Shown here piece by piece: positions 42,104 to 51,017 of a stretch of DNA of 64,000 nucleotides. The stretch spans positions 1 through 64,000 of the forward strand of contig DASVLP010000021.1 of assembly GCA_036384795.1 (NCBI GenBank). The letters are read 5' to 3'. The first letter of the stretch is position 1; each line of letters opens with the position of its first letter. The position numbers and the translations under genes are program-made. Origin of the DNA: Andeanibacterium sp036384795 (lineage in GTDB: Bacteria; Pseudomonadota; Alphaproteobacteria; Sphingomonadales; Sphingomonadaceae). A model generated the notes under the pieces. The model was not told the origin of the DNA. It saw only the letters and a list, made by a program, of their open reading frames with translations, and did not search any database.

Positions 42104-42374
42104 CCGAAGTGGACGCTGGCCTTACCGCGAGCTCGGCTCGGGCGACTTATACGGTCGATGTCACCGATATCTCCGCCGATGCGGGCAATCGGACCACAAA
42201 GCATCTCGGCGCGGCGACCGTCGGCGGCAGGCGAGGGGGCACACCTCACTCGGGATCGGACGAATTCGCTGCGACAAAGGCGCTGGCCGTGTGAAGAAGC
42301 TAGTTCACCCGTCCGGGCCGGGCCGGCCCATCTCTTTGTCGTCATGGCCGTCCACCGGTTAACGAATCTCGCGG

Positions 42375-42551
42375 TCACCTGACGGCTTTTAGCTTGGGCT
42401 CATCGATCCAGTCGCGCTCGCGCGACATCGGAATCACCGGCAACTCTACAAACGATGCTCGCTCTGCGTCATGGAAGACCGATTGCGATGCAACTACGAG
42501 ATCGGCATCGGTCGCTTTCGAAATGTCGATGAATGCGTAAGCCGGGACCAC
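42375..42551 (-). CDS. Small hypothetical ORF or gene remnant (58 codons)
   Basis: A GTG at 42551 with GGAGG 7 nt upstream opens a protein-like frame containing VPAYAFIDISKATDADLVVA and later ELPVIPMSRERDWIDEP. It ends at 42375. The composition, rich in acidic and hydrophobic residues, is better than that of random frames here, but I recognise no family. It follows the CPYC flavoprotein gene on the same strand after about 120 nt. A different frame covers 42556-42670 with equally protein-like text (IPGGPVYHALKLGARGDGYP), so the whole 42375-42670 segment may be the frameshifted tail of a lost gene. Confidence 0.4.
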   Translation of the reverse strand: MVPAYAFIDISKATDADLVVASQSVFHDAERASFVELPVIPMSRERDWIDEPKLKAVR

Positions 42552-42669
42552 GCCTGGACCTCCTCAGGCGGCGGGTCTACTGCGAGGTCGGGCAGGCCAG
42601 TCGGATATCCGTCGCCCCGGGCCCCAAGCTTCAGAGCATGATAGACCGGGCCACCGGGAATCTGCGCTC

Positions 42670-43563
42670 TCAAACCAGCATCGACTGCTGGGCGAAGATG
42701 CCCGCCATCGCGCCTTGCCATGATGCAGTAGTGACCGAGGGGATGATAGGGTTGGTGAGGTCGCCCGCGGCGTAGATGCCGGGCGCGCTGGTTTCGCGGC
42801 GCTCGTCGACCTTGAGGACGATGCCGAGGGGCGTGTCGATCGTGGCGAGGCCCAACGCTTCATGCAGGTTTGCGGAGGGCTTGTTGCGCGGATGCGCGAA
42901 CAGGATGTCGACCGCGACATTGGAGCCGGTCTCGAGAGTGACGGTGGCGCTATGGCCCCCGTGATGGGCGATCTCGATAATCCGGCCATCGACGACTGGC
43001 GTGTTGCGGCGCGCCAGATCGGCCCGGATATCGGGGGGGATGTCGCGACCATCGGCGAAGACCGTCAACCTGTCGGTCCAATCGTGGAACAGCCTGACCT
43101 GATTGTGCGACTGCGGACCCGACCAGATGAGGCCCCAATGCCGGTCGGCGACTTCGAAGCCGTCGCAATAAGGGCAGGGCACGATGGACGTGCCCCAGCC
43201 TTCGGCAAAGCCCGGAACATCAGGCATCTGGTCGGTGACGCCATAGCTAAGGATCAGGCGGCGCGCTGCGAGGCTTTCGCCATCGGCAGTGAGCACGGAG
43301 AAATCGTCGATGGCGCCCGAGACGCTGTCGGCCCGGGCATTGACCAGCGTGATCGCGGGATAGCGCGCGAGCTGCTGCCGCGCCTCGGCCAGGATGTCCA
43401 GCGGCGGCTTGTGGTCGTGGCCGAGCATGCCATGCGAGCGGCCGGCGAAGCGGTTGCGCGGCAGGCCGGTATCGAGAACGGTGACCTTGTGGCGGGCGCG
43501 GCCGAGCTGCAGGGCAGCGGCAAGACCGGCGAAGCTGCCGCCGATGATGATGACGTCATCCAT
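42670..43563 (-). CDS. FAD-dependent thioredoxin-reductase-like oxidoreductase
   Basis: 297 residues. The FAD motif is VIIIGGSFAGLAAALQLG at the N-terminus. The redox pair is C130 and C133 in VPCPYCDGFE, as in thioredoxin reductases (usually CATCDG). The C-terminal FAD contact is GIYAAGDLTNPI. The middle NAD(P) segment is atypical (WGLIWSGPQSHNQ in place of a clean GxGxxG), as in gliotoxin/holomycin-type dithiol oxidases and the bacterial relatives often seen beside TetR genes. It could reduce a thioredoxin-like partner or oxidise dithiols. It is separated from the hydrolase upstream by 47 nt on the same strand. Confidence 0.85.
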   Translation of the reverse strand: MDDVIIIGGSFAGLAAALQLGRARHKVTVLDTGLPRNRFAGRSHGMLGHDHKPPLDILAEARQQLARYPAITLVNARADSVSGAIDDFSVLTADGESLAARRLILSYGVTDQMPDVPGFAEGWGTSIVPCPYCDGFEVADRHWGLIWSGPQSHNQVRLFHDWTDRLTVFADGRDIPPDIRADLARRNTPVVDGRIIEIAHHGGHSATVTLETGSNVAVDILFAHPRNKPSANLHEALGLATIDTPLGIVLKVDERRETSAPGIYAAGDLTNPIIPSVTTASWQGAMAGIFAQQSMLV

Positions 43564-43610
43564 GGTGTTGGGCTCCGTGTTGTGGATGGAGGGCTCGCTG
43601 TAGGAAACTC

Positions 43611-44531
43611 TCAGCTTAGGTGGGCGCGGAAGTGCGCAGCAGCTCGGTCCGCAGCCTCGCGCACCTGATCGGCCTGGTCGTAGAAGTCGAAGTGCGCTCC
43701 CTTCGCCCAGTGCAATTCCTTCGGTCCGGCCAGTAGACCAAACACCTTGCGTGCCTGATCGGGGAAAGCCGCGCCGTCGGAATGGATGACAAGCGTCGGC
43801 GCGGTGACACGTGGGCCCTGTGACACTGGATCGAAGTCAAGCCAAGGCTCCCACGCCATGACCGCGAACTCATTGCGCCACGCCCTGACGCCGCCGCCGC
43901 GGGTTTGATCCCAGTAGTACTCGCTGGGGCTTACGCTCGCCGCCGTCTGGTCGGTCTTGTGATAGGCGAAGACAGTTTCGATCACGCCGGCTTCTTCGAA
44001 ATGTTTCCGTGCTTGCCGACCCTTGGCCTTCAGTCGTTCGACCTCCTCCGCGCCGCCCTTGATGATCGCCGACAGCGTCGGCTCGGAGAAGAAGCCGGCG
44101 ACGGTGGCTATTGCGCCGACGCTTGGATCATCGGCTGCCGTGTAAAGGACGTTCCCCGCTGAAGTGCAGATGCCGAGAAGGCCCGTGCCCGACACATCCG
44201 AACGCCTCGCCAGAAATTGGAGGGCTGCCGACAGGTCCGCCGCCTTGGATGCCGGGTCTTCGTATTGCCGAACAGCGCCGCTGCTCTCGCCGTAATTGCG
44301 GTAGTCGATCGCGAGTGCGATCGCGCCGCGGCGAGCCATCTCGGCTGCGTAAATGCCACCCATCTGCTCTTTCACCGAAGTGAAGGAACCTCCGACAACC
44401 ACTGCCGGATAGCGCCGCGCCGGATCGTGACCCTGAGGCAGGTAGAGGTGAGCGACAAGGTAGCCGTCGCCGCTGCGAAAGCTGACCTTTTGCGGAGCGG
44501 GCCCGTTAGGTGCTTGGAGAGTCTGTGTCAT
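43611..44531 (-). CDS. Alpha/beta hydrolase, YcjY/dienelactone-hydrolase-like
   Basis: 306 residues from the ATG at 44531, one base after the stop of the efflux outer-membrane factor (TAG C ATG). Features: VVVGGSFTSVKEQMG (oxyanion side), IALAIDYRNYGES, and the nucleophile elbow LLGICTSAGN. The elbow has a cysteine where most hydrolases have serine, resembling dienelactone hydrolase and YcjY. APTLVIHSDGAAFPD holds the acid and the end HFDFYDQ the histidine. No signal peptide, so cytoplasmic. Cotranscribed with an efflux component, it may inactivate a toxic ester or lactone that the pump also removes. Confidence 0.85.
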   Translation of the reverse strand: MTQTLQAPNGPAPQKVSFRSGDGYLVAHLYLPQGHDPARRYPAVVVGGSFTSVKEQMGGIYAAEMARRGAIALAIDYRNYGESSGAVRQYEDPASKAADLSAALQFLARRSDVSGTGLLGICTSAGNVLYTAADDPSVGAIATVAGFFSEPTLSAIIKGGAEEVERLKAKGRQARKHFEEAGVIETVFAYHKTDQTAASVSPSEYYWDQTRGGGVRAWRNEFAVMAWEPWLDFDPVSQGPRVTAPTLVIHSDGAAFPDQARKVFGLLAGPKELHWAKGAHFDFYDQADQVREAADRAAAHFRAHLS

Positions 44532-44532
44532 G

Positions 44533-46017
44533 CTAGCTCCTGGGGACCGGATGCGCTGTCGAAGCGGCGATCTGCTCCTGGGGAGCGTCCCAACCGCCGC
44601 CGAGTGCCCGGAATGAAGCGACGGCGGCGCGGGCGGCCGCCGCCTTTGCCTGAATTTCGGCGTCGCGGGTTTCGAGCAGGCGCTGGTCTGCGTCGAGCAC
44701 ATCCAGCATGGTCGAGACCCCGCCTTTGTAGGCGGCGAATGCCGAGGCGCGGGCTTTGGTGAGCGAGGTGTCGCCCTCGGCAAGGATTTGAGTGCGGGCC
44801 TGTTGCTTGATCAGGGCCGAGAAAGCATTCTCGACGTCCTCCGACGCCCGCAGCACCGTCAGCCGGTAGGCGGCCAGCGCCTCGGCATTGCGGCCCCGCG
44901 CGGCGGCGACTTCGGCGTCGATGCGACCGAAGTCGAACAGGCGCCAGCGCAGACCGAGAACACCGCTGGCCTGGGTGGCATTGCCACCGAACAATCCGCC
45001 GATCCCCATCGTTGCCGTGCCCAGCAGCCCGCTGAGCGAGAACTTGGGATAATACTCCGCCATCGCTACGCCAATGCGGGCGTTCGAGGCCGCCAGCGTA
45101 CGTTCCGCGGCGATGATGTCCGGGCGCCGGCGCAACAAGGCCGGCGGGCCGCCCGCGCTCGATACCGCGGGAGGCGCCGGGATCGGTGCCTGCGCGGCAA
45201 GTTCGGGCCGGGTCGTACCCGGCTGGACGCCGAGCAGCACATCCAGCGCGTTCATTGCGCTGTCGAGGTTCTGTTCGAGCTCTGGCACGGTAGCCTTCAC
45301 TTGCGACAAGGCCCCTTCCGCCTGCTGCAACTGCAACTCCGCAGCGACACCTTTGCGATACCGCAGTGCGACGAGATCAACGAGCTGTTGCTGGACCTGT
45401 TGCTGACTGCGCGCTACATCAAGCCGCGCCTGCAGGCTGCGGATAGCAATATAGGTATCGGCCGTCTGCGCCGCGACCACCAGCCGGGCGGCAGTGGCTG
45501 CCGCCGCCGACGCCTGCCAGTCGGCGCGCGCGGCGTCCCTGGCCGCATCTTTACCGCCGAAGACGTCAAGCTCCCAGCTTGCACCGAGATCGAGCTCGTA
45601 GCCTTGCGCTTCTCTTTCGAAGCCGGGCAAGGCACTGGCGACGCGGCCCTGCGGCGTCTCGAGCGACTGATAGTTCTCGCTCGCCTGGCCGCTGACTTGC
45701 CCAGATGGGAAAAGGTCCGCGTTGGCGTGGCGCAGCGCGGCCCGGGCCTGCGCAACGCGCGCGCTCGCCTGTTGAAGATCGAGGTTCTGGGTCAGCGCGC
45801 GTTCGACAAGGTTGGCGAGAAGCGGATCGTTGAACGATCGCCACCAATTGACCAGGTCGACCTTTGTCGCCGTTGCGGTATTTGCCTCCACGGCTGGCCC
45901 GCCAATGAACGTCGCCGGTGAAGAGACTTCAGGGCGCACGTAGGCTGGCCCCACTGCACAGCCTTCGAGCAGCGCGGTTGCCGCTGCCGCAACCATGATC
46001 AGTCGTATATACCGCAT
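44533..46017 (-). CDS. RND efflux outer-membrane factor (OprM/NodT family lipoprotein)
   Basis: 494 residues. The lipoprotein signal ends in LLEGC, an atypical but usable lipobox. GPAYVRPEV right after the cysteine is typical of NodT/OprM proteins. Two repeated coiled-coil halves are seen (LNQNLDLQQASARVAQARAA near 85 and ALAAYRLTVLRASEDVENAF near 385), as expected of the TolC-like tunnel. It completes a tripartite pump with the adaptor and permease encoded on the other strand beyond the divergent TetR gene. It may also serve other pumps. Predicted TetR sites lie in the 96-nt gap upstream. Confidence 0.92.
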   Translation of the reverse strand: MRYIRLIMVAAAATALLEGCAVGPAYVRPEVSSPATFIGGPAVEANTATATKVDLVNWWRSFNDPLLANLVERALTQNLDLQQASARVAQARAALRHANADLFPSGQVSGQASENYQSLETPQGRVASALPGFEREAQGYELDLGASWELDVFGGKDAARDAARADWQASAAAATAARLVVAAQTADTYIAIRSLQARLDVARSQQQVQQQLVDLVALRYRKGVAAELQLQQAEGALSQVKATVPELEQNLDSAMNALDVLLGVQPGTTRPELAAQAPIPAPPAVSSAGGPPALLRRRPDIIAAERTLAASNARIGVAMAEYYPKFSLSGLLGTATMGIGGLFGGNATQASGVLGLRWRLFDFGRIDAEVAAARGRNAEALAAYRLTVLRASEDVENAFSALIKQQARTQILAEGDTSLTKARASAFAAYKGGVSTMLDVLDADQRLLETRDAEIQAKAAAARAAVASFRALGGGWDAPQEQIAASTAHPVPRS

Positions 46018-46052
46018 GCTAGGAGACTCGCTGGACTGTCATAAACCCGAAG

Positions 46053-46074
46053 TGACTAATGACACGATCAGTCA
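46053..46074. promoter_or_regulatory. Candidate operator, OMF/TetR divergent gap
   Basis: TGACT and AGTCA arms face each other over 12 nt, followed by ATATG. The word GTCATATGT here (46071-46079) recurs at 46742-46750, next to the second symmetric site. Placed 36 nt upstream of the outer-membrane factor start and 40 nt upstream of tetR, it suits repression of both. Confidence 0.55.
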
Positions 46075-46113
46075 TATGTTGTCAATTGGTCGATTTCCCG
46101 CTACGGCGACCGA

Positions 46114-46734
46114 ATGAGTAAGCAGAGTATCGCCAAATCCGCGCCTGCGCGCGGCCCCGCCGAGCACGCCGTGCGCGACCAGATCATCGAAGCGGCTCAC
46201 GAATATTTCGCGCACTACGGTTATGCGAAAACCACCGTGGCGGACCTCGCGCGTGCGATCGGCTTTTCCAAAGCCTATATCTACCGCTTCTTTGAGTCGA
46301 AGCAGGCGATCGGCGAAGCGATCGCCGGCGAGTGCCTCGCCGAAATCTTCGCCAAGACTCGTGACGCGGTCGAGTCGGGCCGGGACGCGAACGACAAACT
46401 TCGAAAATTCGCCAAAACCCTGACGTCCGCTAGCATCGACCTCGCATTCAACGACCGCAAGATCTACGAGGTCGCGGCCCACGCATCGTCGGAAAATTGG
46501 CTGCCGGTCCAGGCCTATGTCGAGCGACTCCAGGCTCTCCTCGAGGACATTCTCCGAGAGGGCAGGGAGAGCGGACAATTCGAACGGAAGACGCCGATCG
46601 ATGAGACCTGCAGGGCGATCTATTATGCGCTCCTCCCCTTCATCGATCCCGTGTTCCTGCAGCGCAGCATCGATCTCCTGCCCGATGCGCAGACCGAAGT
46701 CATAAATCTCATACTGCGCAGCCTTGCGCCATAA
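46114..46734 (+). CDS. TetR-family repressor of the RND efflux system
   Basis: 206 residues. The canonical N-terminal DNA-binding domain has VRDQIIEAAHEYFAHYGYAK, then the helix-turn-helix LARAIGFSKAYIYRFFESKQ. The C-terminal ligand domain resembles the AcrR/TetR_C group. It lies between the divergent outer-membrane-factor gene and the adaptor gene, with symmetric sites in both gaps, so it likely represses all pump genes and itself. There is little Shine-Dalgarno sequence in front of the ATG (CTACGGCGACCGA), so translation may be weak or leaderless. The inducer is unknown; phenolic esters handled by the neighbouring hydrolases are a guess. Confidence 0.9.
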   Translation: MSKQSIAKSAPARGPAEHAVRDQIIEAAHEYFAHYGYAKTTVADLARAIGFSKAYIYRFFESKQAIGEAIAGECLAEIFAKTRDAVESGRDANDKLRKFAKTLTSASIDLAFNDRKIYEVAAHASSENWLPVQAYVERLQALLEDILREGRESGQFERKTPIDETCRAIYYALLPFIDPVFLQRSIDLLPDAQTEVINLILRSLAP

Positions 46735-46750
46735 TGCGTCCGTCATATGT

Positions 46751-46777
46751 GACTAGTTGACAAATAGGTCACTAGTC
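46751..46777. promoter_or_regulatory. Candidate TetR operator before the efflux adaptor
   Basis: Perfect 7-bp arms GACTAGT (46751-46757) and ACTAGTC (46771-46777), with inner TGAC and GGTC giving further partial pairing. It is preceded by GTCATATGT, which is shared with the site at 46053-46079. It lies 36 nt before the adaptor start, where bound repressor would block transcription of the adaptor and pump. Confidence 0.6.
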
Positions 46778-46812
46778 TGCATTGCAGTTCCGACTCGATA
46801 GGAGGAACTTGC

Positions 46813-47895
46813 GTGTCGATACCGTCTTGTGCGCGAATGGCAGGGACCTTGGCCGTCGCAGCGAGCATCTTGAGCGGCTGCGGACATTCGGACACCGATC
46901 CTCGCATACGGCCGCCATTGGTGCGAACCGCCCAGGCGGGAGCGGCTGAGGCGAACGATCGCGAATTCACCGGCGTCGTCGGCGCACGCGTGCAGAGCGA
47001 TCTCGGCTTCCGGGTCGCCGGCAAGGTCGTGGCGCGACTGGTCGACGCCGGCCAGACTGTCCGCCGCGGGCAGCCGCTGATGCGTATCGATCCAACCGAC
47101 TATGCCCTGGCCAGCCAGGCGGCCGAAGGTACCGTCGCCGCCGCCCGCGCGCGCGCGGCCCAGACCGGCGCCGACGAGCAGCGCTATCGCGATCTGGTTT
47201 CGGCAGGTGCGGTATCGGCTTCCGCCTACGATCAGGCCAAGGCGGCTGCGCTGTCCGCACGCGCCGAACTCGCCGCGGCGGAAGCGCAGGCGCGGGTCAG
47301 CCGGAACGATGCGCACTACACGGTCCTGGTCGCCGACGCCGACGGCACCGTTGCCGAAACTTTGGCCGAACCGGGTCAAGTCGTTGCGGCCGGGCAGACG
47401 GTTGTCCGGCTGGCCCATTCGGGCCCGCATGAGGCAATCGTCGCGCTGCCGGAGACAGTTCGCCCTTCGCTGGGAACCACGGCGCAAGCGCGGACCTACA
47501 GCGGCCTCCAAGGCACGGCGCGCTTGCGGCAGTTGAGCGATGCCGCCGATCCCGCGACGCGGACGTTCGAAGCCCGCTTCGTGCTTGGCGGTGCTCCCGC
47601 GACTGCACCGCTGGGCTCTACTGTGGCTGTCACGCTCAATATCCCGGGGAAACCCGCGGCCATCTCCGTGCCGCTGGGCGCGATTTACGACGCGGGCCAT
47701 GGTCCCGGGGTCTGGGTCGTTAACGGCCGGCGCACGCTCACGGTGAGCTGGCGCCCGATCCAGCTTGCCGCCATCGACGACGAGACGGGCGAGGTGTCGG
47801 CGGGCTTGCGGCGCGGCGAGCGCTTCGTCGCTCTGGGCGCGCAACTGCTGCATCAGGGCGAAGCGATCCGGATCGATGCGGGGGCGGTCCGGTGA
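46813..47895 (+). CDS. RND efflux periplasmic adaptor (membrane-fusion lipoprotein)
   Basis: 360 residues from a GTG preceded by AGGAGGA. The lipobox is ILSGC, so the protein is anchored to the inner membrane. Order of domains: beta-barrel start REFTGVVGARVQSDLGFRVA, lipoyl half GKVVARLVDAGQTVRRGQPL, an alanine-rich helical hairpin (about 95-165), lipoyl second half DADGTVAETLAEPGQVVAAG, then the barrel and membrane-proximal domain. This is the HlyD/AcrA architecture linking pump and tunnel. It overlaps the permease by 4 nt (GTGA). The substrate is not predictable. Confidence 0.93.
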   Translation: MSIPSCARMAGTLAVAASILSGCGHSDTDPRIRPPLVRTAQAGAAEANDREFTGVVGARVQSDLGFRVAGKVVARLVDAGQTVRRGQPLMRIDPTDYALASQAAEGTVAAARARAAQTGADEQRYRDLVSAGAVSASAYDQAKAAALSARAELAAAEAQARVSRNDAHYTVLVADADGTVAETLAEPGQVVAAGQTVVRLAHSGPHEAIVALPETVRPSLGTTAQARTYSGLQGTARLRQLSDAADPATRTFEARFVLGGAPATAPLGSTVAVTLNIPGKPAAISVPLGAIYDAGHGPGVWVVNGRRTLTVSWRPIQLAAIDDETGEVSAGLRRGERFVALGAQLLHQGEAIRIDAGAVR

Positions 47896-50800
47896 CCGAC
47901 GCACCCGAACCCAGGAAAGGCTTCAACCTGTCCGCCCTCGCGGTCCGCGAGCGAGCGGTCACGCTGTTCTTCATCATCGCCATCAGCGTTGCCGGCATTG
48001 TCGCCTACCTCAATCTCGGCCGCGCCGAAGACCCGGCCTATACGATCAAGGTGATGACCGTGGTTACGGCCTGGCCGGGCGCGACCGCACAGGAAATGCA
48101 GGACCAGGTCGCCGAACCGCTCGAGAAACGCTTGCAGGAACTGCGCTGGTACGACCGCGCCGAAACCTTCACGCGTCCTGGGCTGGCGTTCACCACACTG
48201 ACCTTGCGCAACGAGACGCCCCCTTCGGAAGTCCAGGAGCAGTTTTACCAGGCGCGCAAGAAGATGCAGGACGAGGCCTCGAATCTCCCGCACGGGGTCG
48301 CAGGTCCGTTCGTCAACGACGAATACGGCGACGTGACGTTCGCCCTTTACGCCCTCAAGGCGAAAGGAGAGCCGCAGCGGCAGCTCGCCCGCGAGGCAGA
48401 GGTACTGCGCCAGCGGTTGCTGCACGTGGCAGGCGTGAAGAAGGTCAATATCATCGGCGAACGGCCGGAGCGGATCTTTGTCGAGTTCTCGCAGGAACGG
48501 CTGGCGACGCTGGGCATCGCGCCGCGCGCGGTGCTGGCGGCACTGACGCAGCAGAACCTGCTCACTCCCGCCGGGTCGATCGACACCAACGGGCCGCAAG
48601 TGCAGGTTCGCCTCGACGGTGCGTTCGACAACCTGGAGACGATCCGCGACTTGCCGATCGTCGCCAATGGCAGGACCCTGCACCTGGGAGACATCGCCCA
48701 GGTCCGGCGCGGCTACGAAGATCCCGCCACGTTCCTCATTCGCAACCAGGGTCAGCCGACCCTGCTGCTGGGCGTGGTCATGCGCGAGGGCTGGAACGGG
48801 TTGGTTCTCGGCAAGTCCTTGCGGTCCGAAGTGAAGGCCATTTCCTCAGAGCTGCCGCTGGGGATGTCTCTGGACCCGGTCACCGATCAGGCGGTGAATA
48901 TCAGCCAGGCGGTCGATCAGTTCATGAGGACGTTTTTCGAAGCCTTGGCGATCGTCATGATCGTCAGTCTCCTGGCGCTCGGCTGGCGCGTCGGCATCGT
49001 GGTTGCCGCCGCGGTGCCGCTGACGCTGGCGATCGTCCTGGTGATCATGTGGACGACAGGGCGGGTGCTGGATCGGATCACGCTGGGCTCGCTGGTGCTC
49101 GCTCTGGGGCTGCTCGTCGATGACGCAATCATCGCGATCGAAATGATGGTCGTGAAGATGGAAGAGGGCTTCGATCGGATCAAGGCATCGGCCTACGCCT
49201 GGAGCCATACGGCCGCGCCGATGCTGGCCGGCACGCTGGTGACCGTGATCGGGCTGATGCCGGTGGGGTTCGCTCGCTCGTCGGCCGGGGAATATGCCGG
49301 CAACATCTTCTGGGTGGTCGGCTTCGCACTGCTTTCTTCATGGATGGTCGCGGTGGTCTTCACCCCCTATCTCGGCGTCGAGCTGCTCCCGGCGATCAAG
49401 CCGGTCGAGGGTGGTCACGACGCCATCTACCAGACACCCCGCTATCAGCAGATGCGCCGGGCGATCCGGTGGGCGGTCGAGCGCAAAAAGTTGGTGACGC
49501 TGGCCACACTGGCGGCATTCCTCGTCGCCGGAGCCGGCATGGTGCTGGTCAAGAAGCAGTTCTTCCCCAACTCCGACCGCCCCGAAGTGCTGGTCGAGAT
49601 CCAGCTGCCGAGGGGTTCGGCGATCGAGCGCACCAATGTGGCCACCGAACAGGTCGAGAATTGGCTGCGCAAGCAGCCGGAAGCCAAGATCGTCACCGCC
49701 TATGTCGGCCAGGGCGCACCGCGCTTCTTCTTTTCAATGTCGCCCGAGCTGCCCGACCCCTCGTTCGCCAAGATCGTCGTGCGTACGCCAACGGAAGAGA
49801 CACGGGACGCCCTGAAGGAGCGCCTGCGGGACGCAGTCGCTAACGGTCTGGCCCCGGCGGCGCAGGTCCGGGTGACCCAGCTCGTCTTCGGTCCCTACTC
49901 GCCGTATCCTGTCGCGTTCCGGGTCAGCGGGCCGGACGTCGGGAAAGTGCGCGCCATCGCCGACAAAGTCCGCGCGATCATGATCAAGCACCCGATGATG
50001 CGCACGGTCAGCACCGATTGGGGGGACCGCGTGCCGACGCTTCACCTGGTGCTCGACCAGTCCCGATTGCGGGCGATGGGGCTTACCTCGGGCGATGTCG
50101 GGGAGCAGCTTCAGTTCTTTCTCTCCGGCGTGACGGTATCGCAAGTGCGCGAAGACATCCGCACCGTCGATGTCGTCGCGCGTTCGGCCGGCCCGGCCCG
50201 GCTCGACCCGGCCCGGCTCGGCGATTTCACGCTAACGGGCGCGAACGGCGAACGGGTGCCGCTGACCCAGGTCGGCAAGCTCGAGGTGCGGATGGAGGAT
50301 CCGGTGCTGCGTCGCCGCGATCGCGTGCCCACCATCACGGTGCAGGGCGACGTCGCCGATGGCTTGCAGCCCCCGGACGTCTCCAACGCTGTGTTCAAGC
50401 AGTTGCAACCGGTGATCGCGACCCTACCGGCCGGATACCACATCGAGATGGGCGGCTCGATCGAGGAGTCGGCCAAGGCCAATGCCGCGCTCGTGCCGAT
50501 CTTCCCGATCATGTTCCTCCTGATGATGATCGTCATCATCCTGCAGGTCCGGCGCTTTTCGGCGATGGCAATCGTGTTGATGACCGCGCCGCTCGGACTG
50601 ATCGGGGTGGTGCCAACGCTGCTTTTGACCGGCCAGCCATTTGGCTTCAACGCGATCCTTGGGCTTATTGCGTTGTCGGGCATCCTGATGCGCAACACGC
50701 TGATCCTGATCGCCCAGATTCAGGAAAACCAACAGCGCGGGCTCGACCCCCTCAATGCCGTGGTTGAGGCCACCGTCCAGCGGTCGAGGCCGGTAGTCCT

Positions 50801-50999
50801 GACCGCGCTTGCTGCGGTCCTTGCCTTCGTGCCCCTGACGGAGTCGGTCTTCTGGGGATCGATGGCTTTCACGCTGATCGGGGGGACGCTCGGCGGAACG
50901 GTCCTGACGCTCGTATTCCTGCCCGCGCTCTATGCGCTCTGGTATCGGATCAGTCCCGATAGCGGCCCGTCCGAAGCGCCCGCGCTGGCTGCAGCATAG
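47892..50999 (+). CDS. RND efflux permease
   Basis: 1035 residues starting at the GTG overlapping the adaptor stop. The first membrane span ITVTLFF-like segment (RERAVTLFFIIAISVAGIVA) is followed by porter-domain text AWPGATAQEMQDQVAEPLEK. Then come spans IVMIVSLLALGWRVGIVVAA and LVLALGLLVDDAIIAIEMMV, the latter holding the paired aspartates of the proton relay. The second half repeats the pattern (FNAILGLIALSGILMRNTLI). The ALSGILMRN form and length fit the HAE-1/heavy-metal-like group of simple pumps in alphaproteobacteria. It expels hydrophobic compounds using the proton gradient. Confidence 0.95.
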   Translation: MTDAPEPRKGFNLSALAVRERAVTLFFIIAISVAGIVAYLNLGRAEDPAYTIKVMTVVTAWPGATAQEMQDQVAEPLEKRLQELRWYDRAETFTRPGLAFTTLTLRNETPPSEVQEQFYQARKKMQDEASNLPHGVAGPFVNDEYGDVTFALYALKAKGEPQRQLAREAEVLRQRLLHVAGVKKVNIIGERPERIFVEFSQERLATLGIAPRAVLAALTQQNLLTPAGSIDTNGPQVQVRLDGAFDNLETIRDLPIVANGRTLHLGDIAQVRRGYEDPATFLIRNQGQPTLLLGVVMREGWNGLVLGKSLRSEVKAISSELPLGMSLDPVTDQAVNISQAVDQFMRTFFEALAIVMIVSLLALGWRVGIVVAAAVPLTLAIVLVIMWTTGRVLDRITLGSLVLALGLLVDDAIIAIEMMVVKMEEGFDRIKASAYAWSHTAAPMLAGTLVTVIGLMPVGFARSSAGEYAGNIFWVVGFALLSSWMVAVVFTPYLGVELLPAIKPVEGGHDAIYQTPRYQQMRRAIRWAVERKKLVTLATLAAFLVAGAGMVLVKKQFFPNSDRPEVLVEIQLPRGSAIERTNVATEQVENWLRKQPEAKIVTAYVGQGAPRFFFSMSPELPDPSFAKIVVRTPTEETRDALKERLRDAVANGLAPAAQVRVTQLVFGPYSPYPVAFRVSGPDVGKVRAIADKVRAIMIKHPMMRTVSTDWGDRVPTLHLVLDQSRLRAMGLTSGDVGEQLQFFLSGVTVSQVREDIRTVDVVARSAGPARLDPARLGDFTLTGANGERVPLTQVGKLEVRMEDPVLRRRDRVPTITVQGDVADGLQPPDVSNAVFKQLQPVIATLPAGYHIEMGGSIEESAKANAALVPIFPIMFLLMMIVIILQVRRFSAMAIVLMTAPLGLIGVVPTLLLTGQPFGFNAILGLIALSGILMRNTLILIAQIQENQQRGLDPLNAVVEATVQRSRPVVLTALAAVLAFVPLTESVFWGSMAFTLIGGTLGGTVLTLVFLPALYALWYRISPDSGPSEAPALAAA

Positions 51000-51017
51000 C
51001 GACAGCGGGAACGCCTC

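Noticed and set aside
47120..47165. GC-alternating low-complexity stretch in the efflux adaptor
   Set aside because: It encodes the alanine-rich helical hairpin normal for this family and is not an independent repeat.
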